A DNA stretch of 19,458 bases from JADHUC01 sp964617665 (GTDB lineage Bacteria; Planctomycetota; Planctomycetia; Pirellulales; Pirellulaceae). The notes beneath the pieces are model-generated. The model saw only the letters and a program-made list of their open reading frames with translations, made no database searches and was not told where the DNA came from. The stretch lies in the NCBI GenBank assembly GCA_964617665.1, contig CAZUAH010000247.1, positions 1-19,458 of the forward strand. Direction: 5' to 3'. Made by a program: the position numbers and the translations under genes. Below are positions 6,979-15,477 of this stretch, one piece after another. The number at the start of each line of letters is the position of its first letter. Within the stretch, counting starts at the first letter, position 1.

Positions 6979-8199
6979 TCAAACGTTCTTGAAAGCAAGT
7001 GATTCAGGCAGCCAAGGATCTTTGACTGGAATGAGTGCCCGACCTGTGGCGACCTGCAACACGACAGCCAGGTAGATACCTCCAAAGCCGATGATGCAAA
7101 ACACATCGACTAAGCCGAACACTGGCCCGGATTTGCTCAAGTGCGGCATAATTAGCCAGTTGAGGTCAATCCAGTGCATGACCAACAGGAAGGCGGACCA
7201 ACCGGCCAAAGCGAACTTATTGCGTTTCACCGATCGCGACATCAAACCGCAGAACGGCACGAAAAGGTGGCCAAACAGCAGAATCATTGAAATCCAGAAC
7301 CAGCCACCTGATTGGCGAACACTAAACCACATGGTCTCTTCCGGGATATTGGCGTACCAAATCAACAGATACTGCGAGAAGGCAATGTAACCCCAGAAAA
7401 AGACGAAGCCAAACAGGAACTTACCAAGGTCATGGTAGTGTTCTGTGGTAATCGAATCCTGCAGGTATCCACGTTGTTGAAGCGCGACCGCGCCCAGCGA
7501 CAAAGCGGCAAACACGCCGACAGCGCAACCGGAGAAGAAGTACACGCCATAAATCGTGCTGAACCAATGCGGGTCGAGCGACATCAGCCAGTCAAACGAC
7601 GCAAAAGTGACCGTACCAGCGTACACCAGAAGCCCTGGACCGCTCCACTTCTGCATCCGCAGCGTCAAGGACTTGTCCGCAGTATCATCTTGCAGCAGCG
7701 AGTTTCGTCGATAGTACCAAGCGATCGCTGACCAAAGGACGAAATAGGCGATAGCCCGGACCACGAAGAACGGTGCATTCAGATACGCGACCTTCTTCTT
7801 GACTAGATCGTCATGCAGTTGATCGCCCAAATTCCAATCATAGAGACTGCCTGTCTCGGCGAATACGAGGAAAAGAATAGGCACGAACAACAACGCCCAA
7901 AACGGGATTGTAGCGGCCATCACTTCAGCCATGCGACGGACGACGACACTCCATCCGGCGCGGGTCACATGGTGCAGCAGGACAAAGAATAAGGCGCCCA
8001 GCGAAAGAGTGAGGAAATAGCAGAAGTTCAGCAAATACGCATACAGAAAGTGCTTAAAGCCGTGGCTGGACAGAAAGCTGGATGCGAAGGCCAGAACGAT
8101 CCCGAGGACTCCAACGGCTGCGCATGCCAAGACCAACCGCCGCGTCTTTTCGGCGGCAAGATGGCGGACTTCAGCCGAATTTGAATCTTGTGCGTTCAT
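6979..8199 (-). CDS. actF: Alternative complex III subunit ActF
   Basis: ActF is an integral membrane subunit of the quinol:cytochrome c oxidoreductase ACIII. It belongs to the NrfD/PsrC-like group, is related to ActC, and is proposed to take part in proton or quinone handling. The 406-residue product has about ten hydrophobic helices and characteristic stretches such as SFDWLMSLDPHWFSTIYG and FWGYIAFSQYLLIWYANIPEE. The C-terminus PVKDPWLPESL is also family-like. It begins 22 bases after the actD-actE stop with only a weak ribosome binding site, so coupling to upstream translation is likely. The assignment is secure from sequence character and gene order. Confidence 0.94.
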   Translation of the reverse strand: MNAQDSNSAEVRHLAAEKTRRLVLACAAVGVLGIVLAFASSFLSSHGFKHFLYAYLLNFCYFLTLSLGALFFVLLHHVTRAGWSVVVRRMAEVMAATIPFWALLFVPILFLVFAETGSLYDWNLGDQLHDDLVKKKVAYLNAPFFVVRAIAYFVLWSAIAWYYRRNSLLQDDTADKSLTLRMQKWSGPGLLVYAGTVTFASFDWLMSLDPHWFSTIYGVYFFSGCAVGVFAALSLGAVALQQRGYLQDSITTEHYHDLGKFLFGFVFFWGYIAFSQYLLIWYANIPEETMWFSVRQSGGWFWISMILLFGHLFVPFCGLMSRSVKRNKFALAGWSAFLLVMHWIDLNWLIMPHLSKSGPVFGLVDVFCIIGFGGIYLAVVLQVATGRALIPVKDPWLPESLAFKNV

Positions 8200-8221
8200 G
8201 TCAGTCGTCGTGTCTCACGGA

Positions 8222-9475
8222 TCATTTCAGATCTCTCAACGTCTCCAAAACGTCGGCCGGAACATCATCGGGCGTAGCGTTCTGTGTCCTCTGCAGGGCT
8301 CGCAGGTACAAGACGATGGCCCAGCGGTCTTCGACCTGTACTTGGCTTCCGTAGCCAGGCATTTTACGCACGCCGTGCGTGATCGTGTTGAACAGTTGCC
8401 CCACAGTTTGCTTGCGCACAGGCTCGGATTGAAGCGATACTGCCGGAATCCACGTGCCTTGCTGCAACTCCATTGCTCGCTTTGACACCAAACCATCGCC
8501 CTCGCCAGACAGCCCGTGGCATGTCGAGCAGTAGATGTTGTATCGCTGTTTTCCGCGAAGCATCAGTTCGTCGGTGATCGGCAACGGGATCGTGGTCACC
8601 CAAGGCTTTTCCTCATCCTTTGCGGCCTCCTCCTCGGCCGTTAGTGGCCGTTCCAGTCCTCGGTACAGGCGATCGTCCTCCTGCAATTCGCCTCGCGCCA
8701 CAGTCCCAGTAACGGGAACGCCTTTGAACAGCATAGTCGCGTTCTGCGGTTTGTACTTCGGCTGATAGTCCATGTCGATGAACGTATGCCAACGTGGCTC
8801 ATCCGACTTGGTAAGGCGTGCCTTGGCAATCATTAACGGCGGGATGAGCGCCAAGGTACCAGCAACGGCCAGACCCACGAAGAGGAAGGGAGGCAGGCGT
8901 TTACCTTCTGATGTCTCGGAACATGCTTCGACGTTTGCAGCGCCAGCGGACGAAAGCGCGGATCGCGTTTCGTCGATGTTGAACTTGGGATCCTTGGCGT
9001 CGATCGACAGGAAGAATCGGTCTGTCGTGGCCCTCACAAAACGCGGCACACGGAACAGCGGATTGGCCAGTCGCGGCAAACCGTTCAATGCCAACATCCC
9101 GATGAAAGCCGCAAACGCGCTCAGCAGAATGATCACCTCGTAGGCGACAGGTATGTTCGCAGGCAAGCTAAACAGCGGCTTCCCGCTAATCATGAACGGA
9201 TAGTCGACAGCATTCGTCCACCACTGGCCAGCGATGGCGGCGGCGCCGCCGCCCAAACCCGCTCCCAGGACAAGCCATGGCAATATCGTCGGACGAATGG
9301 CCATTGCCTCATCTAACCCATGTACAGGAAACGGCGAGTAGGCATCCGTGCGAGTATAGCCGGCTTCGCGCACCTGCTTGGCCGCAGAAACGAGATCGCC
9401 TGGACTCTCGAACTCTGCCAACAGGCCGACCACTTCGGGCTCGGAATCGTTTTGGGTTGTGTCGTTATCGGCCAT
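8222..9475 (-). CDS. ActD-ActE fusion of alternative complex III
   Basis: The N-terminal half (about 1-190 of 417) is ActD (DUF3341 type), with the signatures GLLAEFESPGDLVSAAKQV, AYSPFPVHGLDEA and DRFFLSID and two membrane helices (about 65-85 and 107-130). The C-terminal half is ActE, the monohaem cytochrome c subunit: a helix (about 194-216), then a soluble domain with CSTCH (316-320) and probable axial Met372 (KMPGYGSQ). In the reference ACIII of Rhodothermus marinus these are separate proteins; here the frame is continuous. The helix count puts the cytochrome domain outside the membrane, as required to pass electrons on. I chose ATG at 9475 over an in-frame TTG at 9490; neither has an ideally spaced ribosome binding site. 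Confidence 0.93.
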   Translation of the reverse strand: MADNDTTQNDSEPEVVGLLAEFESPGDLVSAAKQVREAGYTRTDAYSPFPVHGLDEAMAIRPTILPWLVLGAGLGGGAAAIAGQWWTNAVDYPFMISGKPLFSLPANIPVAYEVIILLSAFAAFIGMLALNGLPRLANPLFRVPRFVRATTDRFFLSIDAKDPKFNIDETRSALSSAGAANVEACSETSEGKRLPPFLFVGLAVAGTLALIPPLMIAKARLTKSDEPRWHTFIDMDYQPKYKPQNATMLFKGVPVTGTVARGELQEDDRLYRGLERPLTAEEEAAKDEEKPWVTTIPLPITDELMLRGKQRYNIYCSTCHGLSGEGDGLVSKRAMELQQGTWIPAVSLQSEPVRKQTVGQLFNTITHGVRKMPGYGSQVQVEDRWAIVLYLRALQRTQNATPDDVPADVLETLRDLK

Positions 9476-9517
9476 GTCTATGCTTGCCAATTCCTGCTAC
9501 TGAACTCCAATTCCATC

Positions 9518-10909
9518 CTACTCGTGCGAATCGTGCGGCATCACGCCCTTGACTTCCGCCATCGCGACTACGGGCAAATACCGGCAGAACAACAGGAACA
9601 ACGTGAAGAACAAACCAAAGCTGCCGATCAGCATGCCCACATCGACCGCCGTCGGCTTGAAATACCCCCAACTAGATGGCAGGAAATCGCGTCCCAGCGA
9701 CGTCACTACGATCACAAAACGCTCAAACCACATGCCAATATTGATGAATATGGCGACGATTGCCATCATCCAAGGCGTAGTTCGGATCTTCTTGAACCAG
9801 AACATTTGTGGTGCCACAACGTTGCACGTGACCATCGTCCAGTAGGCCCATGCGTAAGGGCCAAATGCTCGGTTGATGAAAGCAAACTGCTCGTACGCGT
9901 TGCCGCCATACCAGGCGATGAAGAACTCGATCATGTAGGCGTAGCCCACCATCGAACCGGTGACTAGCATGATCTTGTTCATGTTCTCCAGGTGTCGAAT
10001 CGTCACCAAATCCTTCAAGCCGAACCAAGCTCGCGCCGGGATCATTAGCAAGAGGACCATGGCAAAACCGCTGAAGACCGCCCCAGCGACGAAATACGGT
10101 GGGAACACAGTCGTATGCCAACCGGGCAATTGCGAAACCGCAAAGTCGAAACTAACCACCGAGTGGACACTCAACACCAACGGGGTGGCCAACGCGGCCA
10201 GCAGCAAGTATGCCTTTTCATATCGCGACCAGTGACGGGCCGACCCAGTCCACCCGAGCGCCGCTATGCCATAGGCGATCTGTCGCAACTTAGACTTTGC
10301 GCGATCTCGGAGCGTCGCCAGGTCGGGCACCATGCCCATGTACCAGAACAGGAAGGACACCGTGGCATAAGTACTGACTGCGAACACGTCCCACAACAAG
10401 GGGCTGCGGAAGTTCGGCCACATCGAAAGGTGGGTGCTGGGGTACGGTGCCAGCCAATAAGCGAACCAGACACGACCGATGTGAATGCCTGGGAAGATGC
10501 CAGCGCAAACGACGGCGAAAATCGTCATCGCCTCTGCGAAACGATTGATGCTGGTACGCCACTTCTGCCGGAACAAGAATAGAATGGCTGAGATCAATGT
10601 CCCTGCATGGCCGATACCGATCCAGAACACGAAGTTGACGATCGGCCAGCCCCAGAACACCGGCGAGTTGTTCCCCCAAACGCCGACGCCGGTGACGATC
10701 AGATAGCCGACCAGTCCAAAAAGCATCACCGTGAGACACGAGGAAATTCCAAATCCTATGTACCACCCCAACGGCGTCTTTGGACGCTCGGTGACCTGAC
10801 AGACGGCATCCGTCACCGATGCGTAGTCGTGCCCGCCGGTCACCAGTGTCGGTCGCCGCCCGGGTTCCTCGATCGTGTTGTCCATCGTTGAGCTAACTGT
10901 GCTGGCCAT
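9518..10909 (-). CDS. actC: Alternative complex III subunit ActC (NrfD-like quinol-binding subunit)
   Basis: ActC is the main membrane subunit of ACIII and holds the quinol-oxidation site near the ActB Fe-S clusters. The product is about 463 residues with roughly ten helices. Recognisable stretches include FWIGIGHAGTLISAILFLFR, FPGIHIGRVWFAYWL, HSVVSFDFA, and GYAYMIEFFIAWYGGNAYE. The likely start (ATG at 10909) overlaps the end of actB by 17 bases; a second ATG eight codons in, at 10885, is possible, and neither has a strong ribosome binding site. Position between actB and actD matches the canonical ACIII gene order. Confidence 0.95.
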   Translation of the reverse strand: MASTVSSTMDNTIEEPGRRPTLVTGGHDYASVTDAVCQVTERPKTPLGWYIGFGISSCLTVMLFGLVGYLIVTGVGVWGNNSPVFWGWPIVNFVFWIGIGHAGTLISAILFLFRQKWRTSINRFAEAMTIFAVVCAGIFPGIHIGRVWFAYWLAPYPSTHLSMWPNFRSPLLWDVFAVSTYATVSFLFWYMGMVPDLATLRDRAKSKLRQIAYGIAALGWTGSARHWSRYEKAYLLLAALATPLVLSVHSVVSFDFAVSQLPGWHTTVFPPYFVAGAVFSGFAMVLLLMIPARAWFGLKDLVTIRHLENMNKIMLVTGSMVGYAYMIEFFIAWYGGNAYEQFAFINRAFGPYAWAYWTMVTCNVVAPQMFWFKKIRTTPWMMAIVAIFINIGMWFERFVIVVTSLGRDFLPSSWGYFKPTAVDVGMLIGSFGLFFTLFLLFCRYLPVVAMAEVKGVMPHDSHE

Positions 10910-13900
10910 GATCTGCGTCGGATTCCGTCGGTCCTTGGTGATCGTCGTCAACCAGAGTCGGATGCGGATTGCGTATCCGCTCTAGGTATTTGGTGCGGGG
11001 TTTGACATTAAGCTCTGCAAGAATCGCGTACGCTCGTTCGCCCCCGTGTTCGCGGGCAACGCGACTGGTCTTCTGATTCAAGTCGCCAAACTGAATGGCT
11101 TGCGTCGGACAAACCTGCTGGCAAGCGGTCTGAATCTCGCCGTCGCGAATCGGACGGCCTTCATTTCGGGCTTCGATCTTCGCGTTTTGAATGCGTTGTA
11201 CGCAGTAAGTGCACTTCTCCATTACGCCGCGACTGCGAACGGTCACCTCGGGGTTCACTGCCAGCTGCACTAGTTCGCGATTCGGTTCCGACAGGCCCTT
11301 CGTGTTATTGAAGAAGTTGAAACGCCGCACCTTGTACGGACAGTTGTTGGCGCAGTACCGCGTCCCGACGCACCGGTTGTAGACCATGTCGTTCAGGCCC
11401 TCCCGGCTGTGCACGGTCGCGGCTACAGGACACACCTGCTCGCACGGCGCATTCTCGCACTGCTGACATGTAAGCGGCTGATGCACAGCTTCAGGATCGT
11501 CCACGTCACCGCGGAAGTAACGGTCTACACGGATCCAATGCATCTCACGACCGCGAGCAACTTGGTCTTTGCCAACGATGGGCACATTGTTCTCCGCTTG
11601 ACATGCCACCATGCACGCGTTGCATCCTATGCAACTATTCAGGTCGATCGACATGCCCCAGGCGTGGCCGTCGTATGACGGCTCTTCCCAAAGTGACTCA
11701 CGCGACGGGTGATGCCCACCATCGTGATCCGTTTCCGCTGGCTTCTTGTATTCCTCAAGCGTCCGCTCACGGACCAGTTCGCCGACGCGTCGGCCAGTCT
11801 CCTCCATCCCCACTTTGTCGATGGCGTGGTGATCCTGTGTAGTTGCCAGCGCGTATTCTTTGCCGGTAGGCGTAACTGTGACGCCGGTTGCGTAGTGCAT
11901 TGCTGCGGTGGTGCGGAGGACGCCAACATCCACACCGACGGAATCCACGTCCTGCGCTTCGCTTCCCCCTACATGTCCCGCTGCGGTCCGGCCGTAGCCC
12001 AGGGCGACGCCGATCGAGCTAGCGGCCTCCCCAGGCAGCACGAAAGCGGGAATCTCCACGGAGTTGCCGCCTAGTTCAAGTTTGACCAACGTGCCGTGCT
12101 TGACGTCCAGTTCCTTGGCGGTTTGGGGAGAGATAGTCGCTGCATTGTCCCACGTGAGTTTCGTGAGAAACCCTGGCGTCTCCTGTAGCCACCCGTTGTT
12201 CGCGAATCGACCGTCATACACATTGGGACTTGCACAGAACACGATTTCCAGATCGCTGCTACCGTCCTCGGACGTGCTTATTGAAGCGTCATCGGCCTTC
12301 AACTCCGGCGTGACGAATGGTAGGGAGCTATCCGCGAGAAAACCATCGTGGAGCAGTCGCCGCCAAGCCTTGTCGTCCAACGGAGCGTCAATCGCATCGT
12401 CGATTGCACGACGGACCAACGCCTGAGCATCAGAGGACACGCCAAGTAGCATGGCGGTCAACTCGATCGCCGACTTGCCACCCAACAGCGGCTCGACCAG
12501 CGGCTGCGAAACGCAAACTGTCCCATCGTACGCGCAAGCGTCGCCCCACGCTTCGAATGGATGCGTTGCGGGCAGGTGCCATTCGCATTCTGCGGACGTC
12601 TCGTCTTCGTACACGCTCAAGTGAATGGCGTGATTGACTTTCCTCAACGCCTCCGCGAACTGCAAATCGGCCGGAGCGTCGTAAGCCGGATTTCCGCCCA
12701 AGATTACCAGAGTATCCACGCCACCGTCGCGCATCCGCTGCACAAGTGCGCTGAGATCTTCAATAGCAGCGCCGGTTTCGGTGCGCTGTTCAGTAATGCA
12801 AAGAACGGTCTTGCCAACATTTCCAAGCAGGGCATTCAATCGGTGAACACTAGCGTGCACAGTTGCCGACTGCCGCGGTCCAACTGCGACAACGCTCTTG
12901 CCACGGTTAGCCACCAAGTCCGAGGCAACCGCGTGGACAAAACGCTCTCGTTTCGGTGCAGACTCCTGGGGAGGCTCAACCGCGTCAGACTCCAGCAGTT
13001 CTTTGACATGTGCCTTCAGATCCGCCAAGAAACCAGGAATATCAGTTGATCGCATCGGCAGGCGATGGTCGGCCGCAGCACCGGTGATCGAGAATTGGCT
13101 CTCGACGGAGTACAGACGATTCATCGAACCCGATTCCGGATCGCGTCCAGTCGCGTAGTCACGAGCGAGCCGGACAGATGCCGGATGTTCCCCAAACAGA
13201 TCCGCGTCGAGACAGACGATCGCCTTGGCATCATTCAACACATAGTGTGTCCGATGAGAATCGCCGAACGCGAGAATGCTGCCAGCTCTCTCGTTGTCGC
13301 GTGAAACGGACGTGTACTGAAACACGCCTGCTTTCGGGTATGCCGCCCGCAGTGCGGCCAGCATGCTGCGAAGCGTGACGGATTCCGTGGGCTCGATCAG
13401 CACACACAAGCCCTCGCCCTCGGATCGCTTCAACTCGCCCATGTTCGCCGATGCAAAACGCTGAAAATCCTCCCACGTCTTCGTGAAGGTCTGGCCGCCA
13501 GTCTGTTGGCGCGGTTCCGCACTGCGGTCCGGATCGTACAGATCAAGGATGCTTGCCTGCGAGAATGCGTCCGATGCACCACGACTGTACGGATGATCGG
13601 GATTCCCCTCCACCTTTGTCGGCCTTCCGTCGCGGCACGTGACCAGCAGGTGACGCACGGCCCCAGCCAACTCGACCGACGTGGCGTACTGCTGTGGCTT
13701 ACCCGGAACCTGGTTTTCGGGTCGCACTGCCAACGGAGCGATCTTCTCCACCTCGTAACGGCACCCCGGCAAACCGGCCAGTGCCATCGAAGCCCCCATC
13801 AGTTGCAGCCATCGGCGTCGCGACACCCCTTTCGGAAACTCCGACGCGGCCTCGGGGAATTCGCGATGCAGGAACTCCTCGAACTCGGGCGAGTTTTCCA

Positions 13901-13949
13901 ACTCGCTCAAGCTTCGCCAGTACAGTTTGCCTTTCGTCGTTTCCGTCAT
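10893..13949 (-). CDS. actB: Alternative complex III subunit ActB (molybdopterin-like domain plus Fe-S domain)
   Basis: ActB combines a catalytically silent molybdopterin-oxidoreductase-like domain (B1) with a ferredoxin-like domain (B2) that carries electrons from the quinol site. The product is about 1018 residues. A Tat signal (SRRRWLQLMGAS, from about residue 43) runs into a possible lipobox (LAGLPGC, Cys63). B2 contains four cluster motifs: Cys773/776/779/783, Cys828/831/836/840, Cys860/866/870 (CVGTRYCANNCP) and Cys913/916/943/947. The third has Thr863 where a second Cys would be, consistent with the single 3Fe-4S cluster known in ActB. The start at 13949 forms an ATGA overlap with the actA stop and gives the typical KLYWRSLSELENSPEFEEF opening; an ATG at 13991 is an alternative. 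Confidence 0.95.
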   Translation of the reverse strand: MTETTKGKLYWRSLSELENSPEFEEFLHREFPEAASEFPKGVSRRRWLQLMGASMALAGLPGCRYEVEKIAPLAVRPENQVPGKPQQYATSVELAGAVRHLLVTCRDGRPTKVEGNPDHPYSRGASDAFSQASILDLYDPDRSAEPRQQTGGQTFTKTWEDFQRFASANMGELKRSEGEGLCVLIEPTESVTLRSMLAALRAAYPKAGVFQYTSVSRDNERAGSILAFGDSHRTHYVLNDAKAIVCLDADLFGEHPASVRLARDYATGRDPESGSMNRLYSVESQFSITGAAADHRLPMRSTDIPGFLADLKAHVKELLESDAVEPPQESAPKRERFVHAVASDLVANRGKSVVAVGPRQSATVHASVHRLNALLGNVGKTVLCITEQRTETGAAIEDLSALVQRMRDGGVDTLVILGGNPAYDAPADLQFAEALRKVNHAIHLSVYEDETSAECEWHLPATHPFEAWGDACAYDGTVCVSQPLVEPLLGGKSAIELTAMLLGVSSDAQALVRRAIDDAIDAPLDDKAWRRLLHDGFLADSSLPFVTPELKADDASISTSEDGSSDLEIVFCASPNVYDGRFANNGWLQETPGFLTKLTWDNAATISPQTAKELDVKHGTLVKLELGGNSVEIPAFVLPGEAASSIGVALGYGRTAAGHVGGSEAQDVDSVGVDVGVLRTTAAMHYATGVTVTPTGKEYALATTQDHHAIDKVGMEETGRRVGELVRERTLEEYKKPAETDHDGGHHPSRESLWEEPSYDGHAWGMSIDLNSCIGCNACMVACQAENNVPIVGKDQVARGREMHWIRVDRYFRGDVDDPEAVHQPLTCQQCENAPCEQVCPVAATVHSREGLNDMVYNRCVGTRYCANNCPYKVRRFNFFNNTKGLSEPNRELVQLAVNPEVTVRSRGVMEKCTYCVQRIQNAKIEARNEGRPIRDGEIQTACQQVCPTQAIQFGDLNQKTSRVAREHGGERAYAILAELNVKPRTKYLERIRNPHPTLVDDDHQGPTESDADHGQHS

Positions 13950-14629
13950 CGGTGACACGTCGAACAATTCGTTGAGGGATTTACGTTCCATTGCTCCCGA
14001 AGACGCGCCCCGAGCACTTCCGGGTCTTCCTCGGGCTGCCATTCAAGATCAGTGATATATTCCAGCGGCCGCAAATTCGGCTCCGGATCGCGGTGGCACT
14101 CCAAACACCAACCCATACTCAGCTCTTTCGCTTGGTGGACCTCCTCCATCTTGTCCACTCGGCCGTGGCATGCGACACAGCCCACCCCACGATTCACGTG
14201 GGCACTGTGATCGAAGTAGACAAAGTCGGGAAGATCGTGCACGCGAGTCCATTCAATAGGCTCGCCGCTGGCCTGACTCTCGTGGACGGGAAGCAGTTTT
14301 TCGCTTGTGGGGTGCACCGTGACGGTAGCCGTCGTACCATCCGGATTCGGCGCACTGTGGCAATTCACACAGGTGCTGTTGGGCGGAACCGCGGCATGTG
14401 CCGCCTTGTCCACCGTGTTGTGACAGTACCGGCAATCAATCTTCAACGTGCCAGCGTGCAGCTTGTGACTGAACGGAACGGGCTGGTCCGGCGAATAACC
14501 AACGTTGATCGTCCCCGGCGACGTGCCGTAGACGCCGACCACGGCGACATATCCAATGCCGAGCGTCGCCACAGCGGCAAGTACCGTGGGCAACTTGTTC
14601 GTCCACTGGGGAAACGCAAATCTCTCCAT
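13946..14629 (-). CDS. actA: Alternative complex III subunit ActA (pentahaem cytochrome c)
   Basis: ActA is the multihaem cytochrome subunit of ACIII that accepts electrons from the Fe-S chain. The 227-residue protein has one N-terminal helix (about residues 12-35) and five CxxCH motifs: CRYCH (66-70), CVNCH (87-91), CVACH (151-155), CLECH (175-179) and CSTCH (222-226), the last two residues from the end. Five haems matches the known ActA. ELSMGWCLECHRDP is typical of the family. The ATG at 14629 gives a clean membrane anchor; upstream in-frame codons look non-coding. AGGG lies nine bases before it. This is the first gene of the ACIII/oxidase operon, and its stop overlaps the actB start as ATGA. 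Confidence 0.95.
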   Translation of the reverse strand: MERFAFPQWTNKLPTVLAAVATLGIGYVAVVGVYGTSPGTINVGYSPDQPVPFSHKLHAGTLKIDCRYCHNTVDKAAHAAVPPNSTCVNCHSAPNPDGTTATVTVHPTSEKLLPVHESQASGEPIEWTRVHDLPDFVYFDHSAHVNRGVGCVACHGRVDKMEEVHQAKELSMGWCLECHRDPEPNLRPLEYITDLEWQPEEDPEVLGARLREQWNVNPSTNCSTCHR

Positions 14630-14781
14630 GTGCGTAGACCCTGACCAACGAAAAACTGAGTGGTAGGCCGAAGTGTGAGCACGCAGGCATCTCAGTAACG
14701 GCCCGGCAGCCGATGAGAGAAAACACGCACTCACTTGACCTTGTGAGCCCGATCACCCCCCACGGCAAAATGCGAGCAAGC

Positions 14782-14787
14782 ATTATA
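14782..14787 (-). promoter_or_regulatory. Candidate -10 element of the ACIII/oxidase operon
   Basis: Read on the minus strand this is a perfect TATAAT, about 150 bases before the actA start codon. No good -35 hexamer lies 16-18 bases upstream; CCGACA is present but only 14 bases away. It may therefore depend on an activator. Support is the hexamer and its position only. Confidence 0.35.
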
Positions 14788-14803
14788 TAGAGATAGACAC
14801 TTG

Positions 14804-14826
14804 TCGGGGACTAGGGTATGCCCCGA
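14804..14826. promoter_or_regulatory. Inverted repeat near the actA promoter, possible operator
   Basis: TCGGGG (14804-14809) and CCCCGA (14821-14826) are perfect 6-bp inverted arms with an 11-base spacer. The pair overlaps the place where the -35 region of the candidate actA promoter would be, which suggests a binding site for a dimeric regulator. A role is inferred from position and symmetry only. Confidence 0.3.
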
Positions 14827-15184
14827 TGCGTCGTTCCCGCTACACGTATAAACGCATAAATGCCAGCAACATAACTGGTTAAGCCAGAAAAAGGATGCCA
14901 AAAAATGTGGCCAGAGCCATCGAAACAGTTCCGCGACCCAACACGCGTTCAGGTGAGTGTCGAGCAAAGGAGACAAGCAGGGTTTTAGGTCGAAAGATGC
15001 AACTCGCAATTTGGACAGCGCCCCACTCGGGAATAACAGAAACAGATGGCTTATCGCGAGCGGATTACGGCCGTCGAATGGCTACACGGCCCATCCAATT
15101 CGCACGAAACGCACTTCTCTCTCGCGCCGTGCGTCTCGATTGTTGGTACTACAACTCCAGTGCTCAGGCCCAACGCTTTTCGGG

Positions 15185-15212
15185 TTTTGGGTGGCGATCG
15201 ACCTGCTATAGT
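15185..15212 (+). promoter_or_regulatory. Candidate extended -10 promoter of the Cys-Lys micro-ORF
   Basis: TGCTATAGT at 15204-15212 fits an extended -10 element (TGnTATAAT with one mismatch). A weak -35-like TTTTGG lies at 15185-15190, sixteen bases upstream. Transcription would start near 15219, giving a short leader of about 25 bases that includes the ribosome binding site GGAG at 15233-15236. Confidence 0.45.
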
Positions 15213-15244
15213 GGGTATTAGTCAACCGCAATGGAGATCATCAG

Positions 15245-15340
15245 ATGAAGTGTCAGTTCTGCGTCGATGGCAAGTGCACGAAGTACTGCAAAGACGACAA
15301 AAAGAAAAAGAAGAAGAAAAAAAAGAAGAAAAAGAAATAG
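15245..15340 (+). CDS. Micro-ORF: four cysteines followed by a 13-lysine tail
   Basis: The 31-codon frame begins MKCQFCVDGKCTKYCKDD and ends in thirteen consecutive lysines before TAG. Cysteines 3, 6, 11 and 15 form C-x2-C-x4-C-x3-C, which could bind one metal ion or an Fe-S cluster; the tail is strongly cationic. GGAG lies eight bases before the ATG and an extended -10 promoter lies upstream, which supports real expression. The lysine codons mix AAA and AAG, which fits protein-level selection as well as a purine tract. I do not recognise a family. It could be a nucleic-acid- or membrane-binding metallopeptide, or a leader peptide whose polylysine run pauses ribosomes upstream of the propeller gene. 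No function is established. Confidence 0.6.
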   Translation: MKCQFCVDGKCTKYCKDDKKKKKKKKKKKKK

Positions 15341-15361
15341 CCACTGGCTAAGGTTGGGTCC

Positions 15362-15378
15362 GCTTCCGGAGACGGAGC
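15362..15378 (+). terminator. Weak hairpin after the micro-ORF, possible terminator
   Basis: GCTTCCG and CGGAGC can pair around GAGA with one bulged base, followed by TTTCTTCC. It lies 21 bases after the micro-ORF stop and about 100 bases before the propeller gene start. The stem is short and the T tract interrupted, so any termination or attenuation would be weak. Confidence 0.25.
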
Positions 15379-15477
15379 TTTCTTCCTCGGCGGCCATGCC
15401 CCGATCGGATGGCGAGTCGTTCTGTTCGGCCAGCAATCCGCTGGCGGTTACTGGAAGACTACTTGGGAGTGCATTAC

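Larger units (their letters stand above)
14630..15244. other. Divergent intergenic region between actA and the Cys-Lys micro-ORF
   Basis: This roughly 615-base stretch separates the leftward ACIII operon from the rightward genes. It has no convincing coding sequence: the longest open frame on the + strand (14895-15221) lacks an ideal ribosome binding site, is Arg-rich and runs over the promoter of the next gene. I see candidate promoters for both directions (listed separately) and a TCGGGG/CCCCGA inverted repeat at 14804-14826. Confidence 0.6.

Noticed and set aside
14895..15221. 108-codon + frame in the actA upstream region, with an internal ATG at 14997 preceded by AGGT
   Set aside because: Arg-rich, no domain, and it runs over the -10 element of the micro-ORF; a chance frame is more likely.
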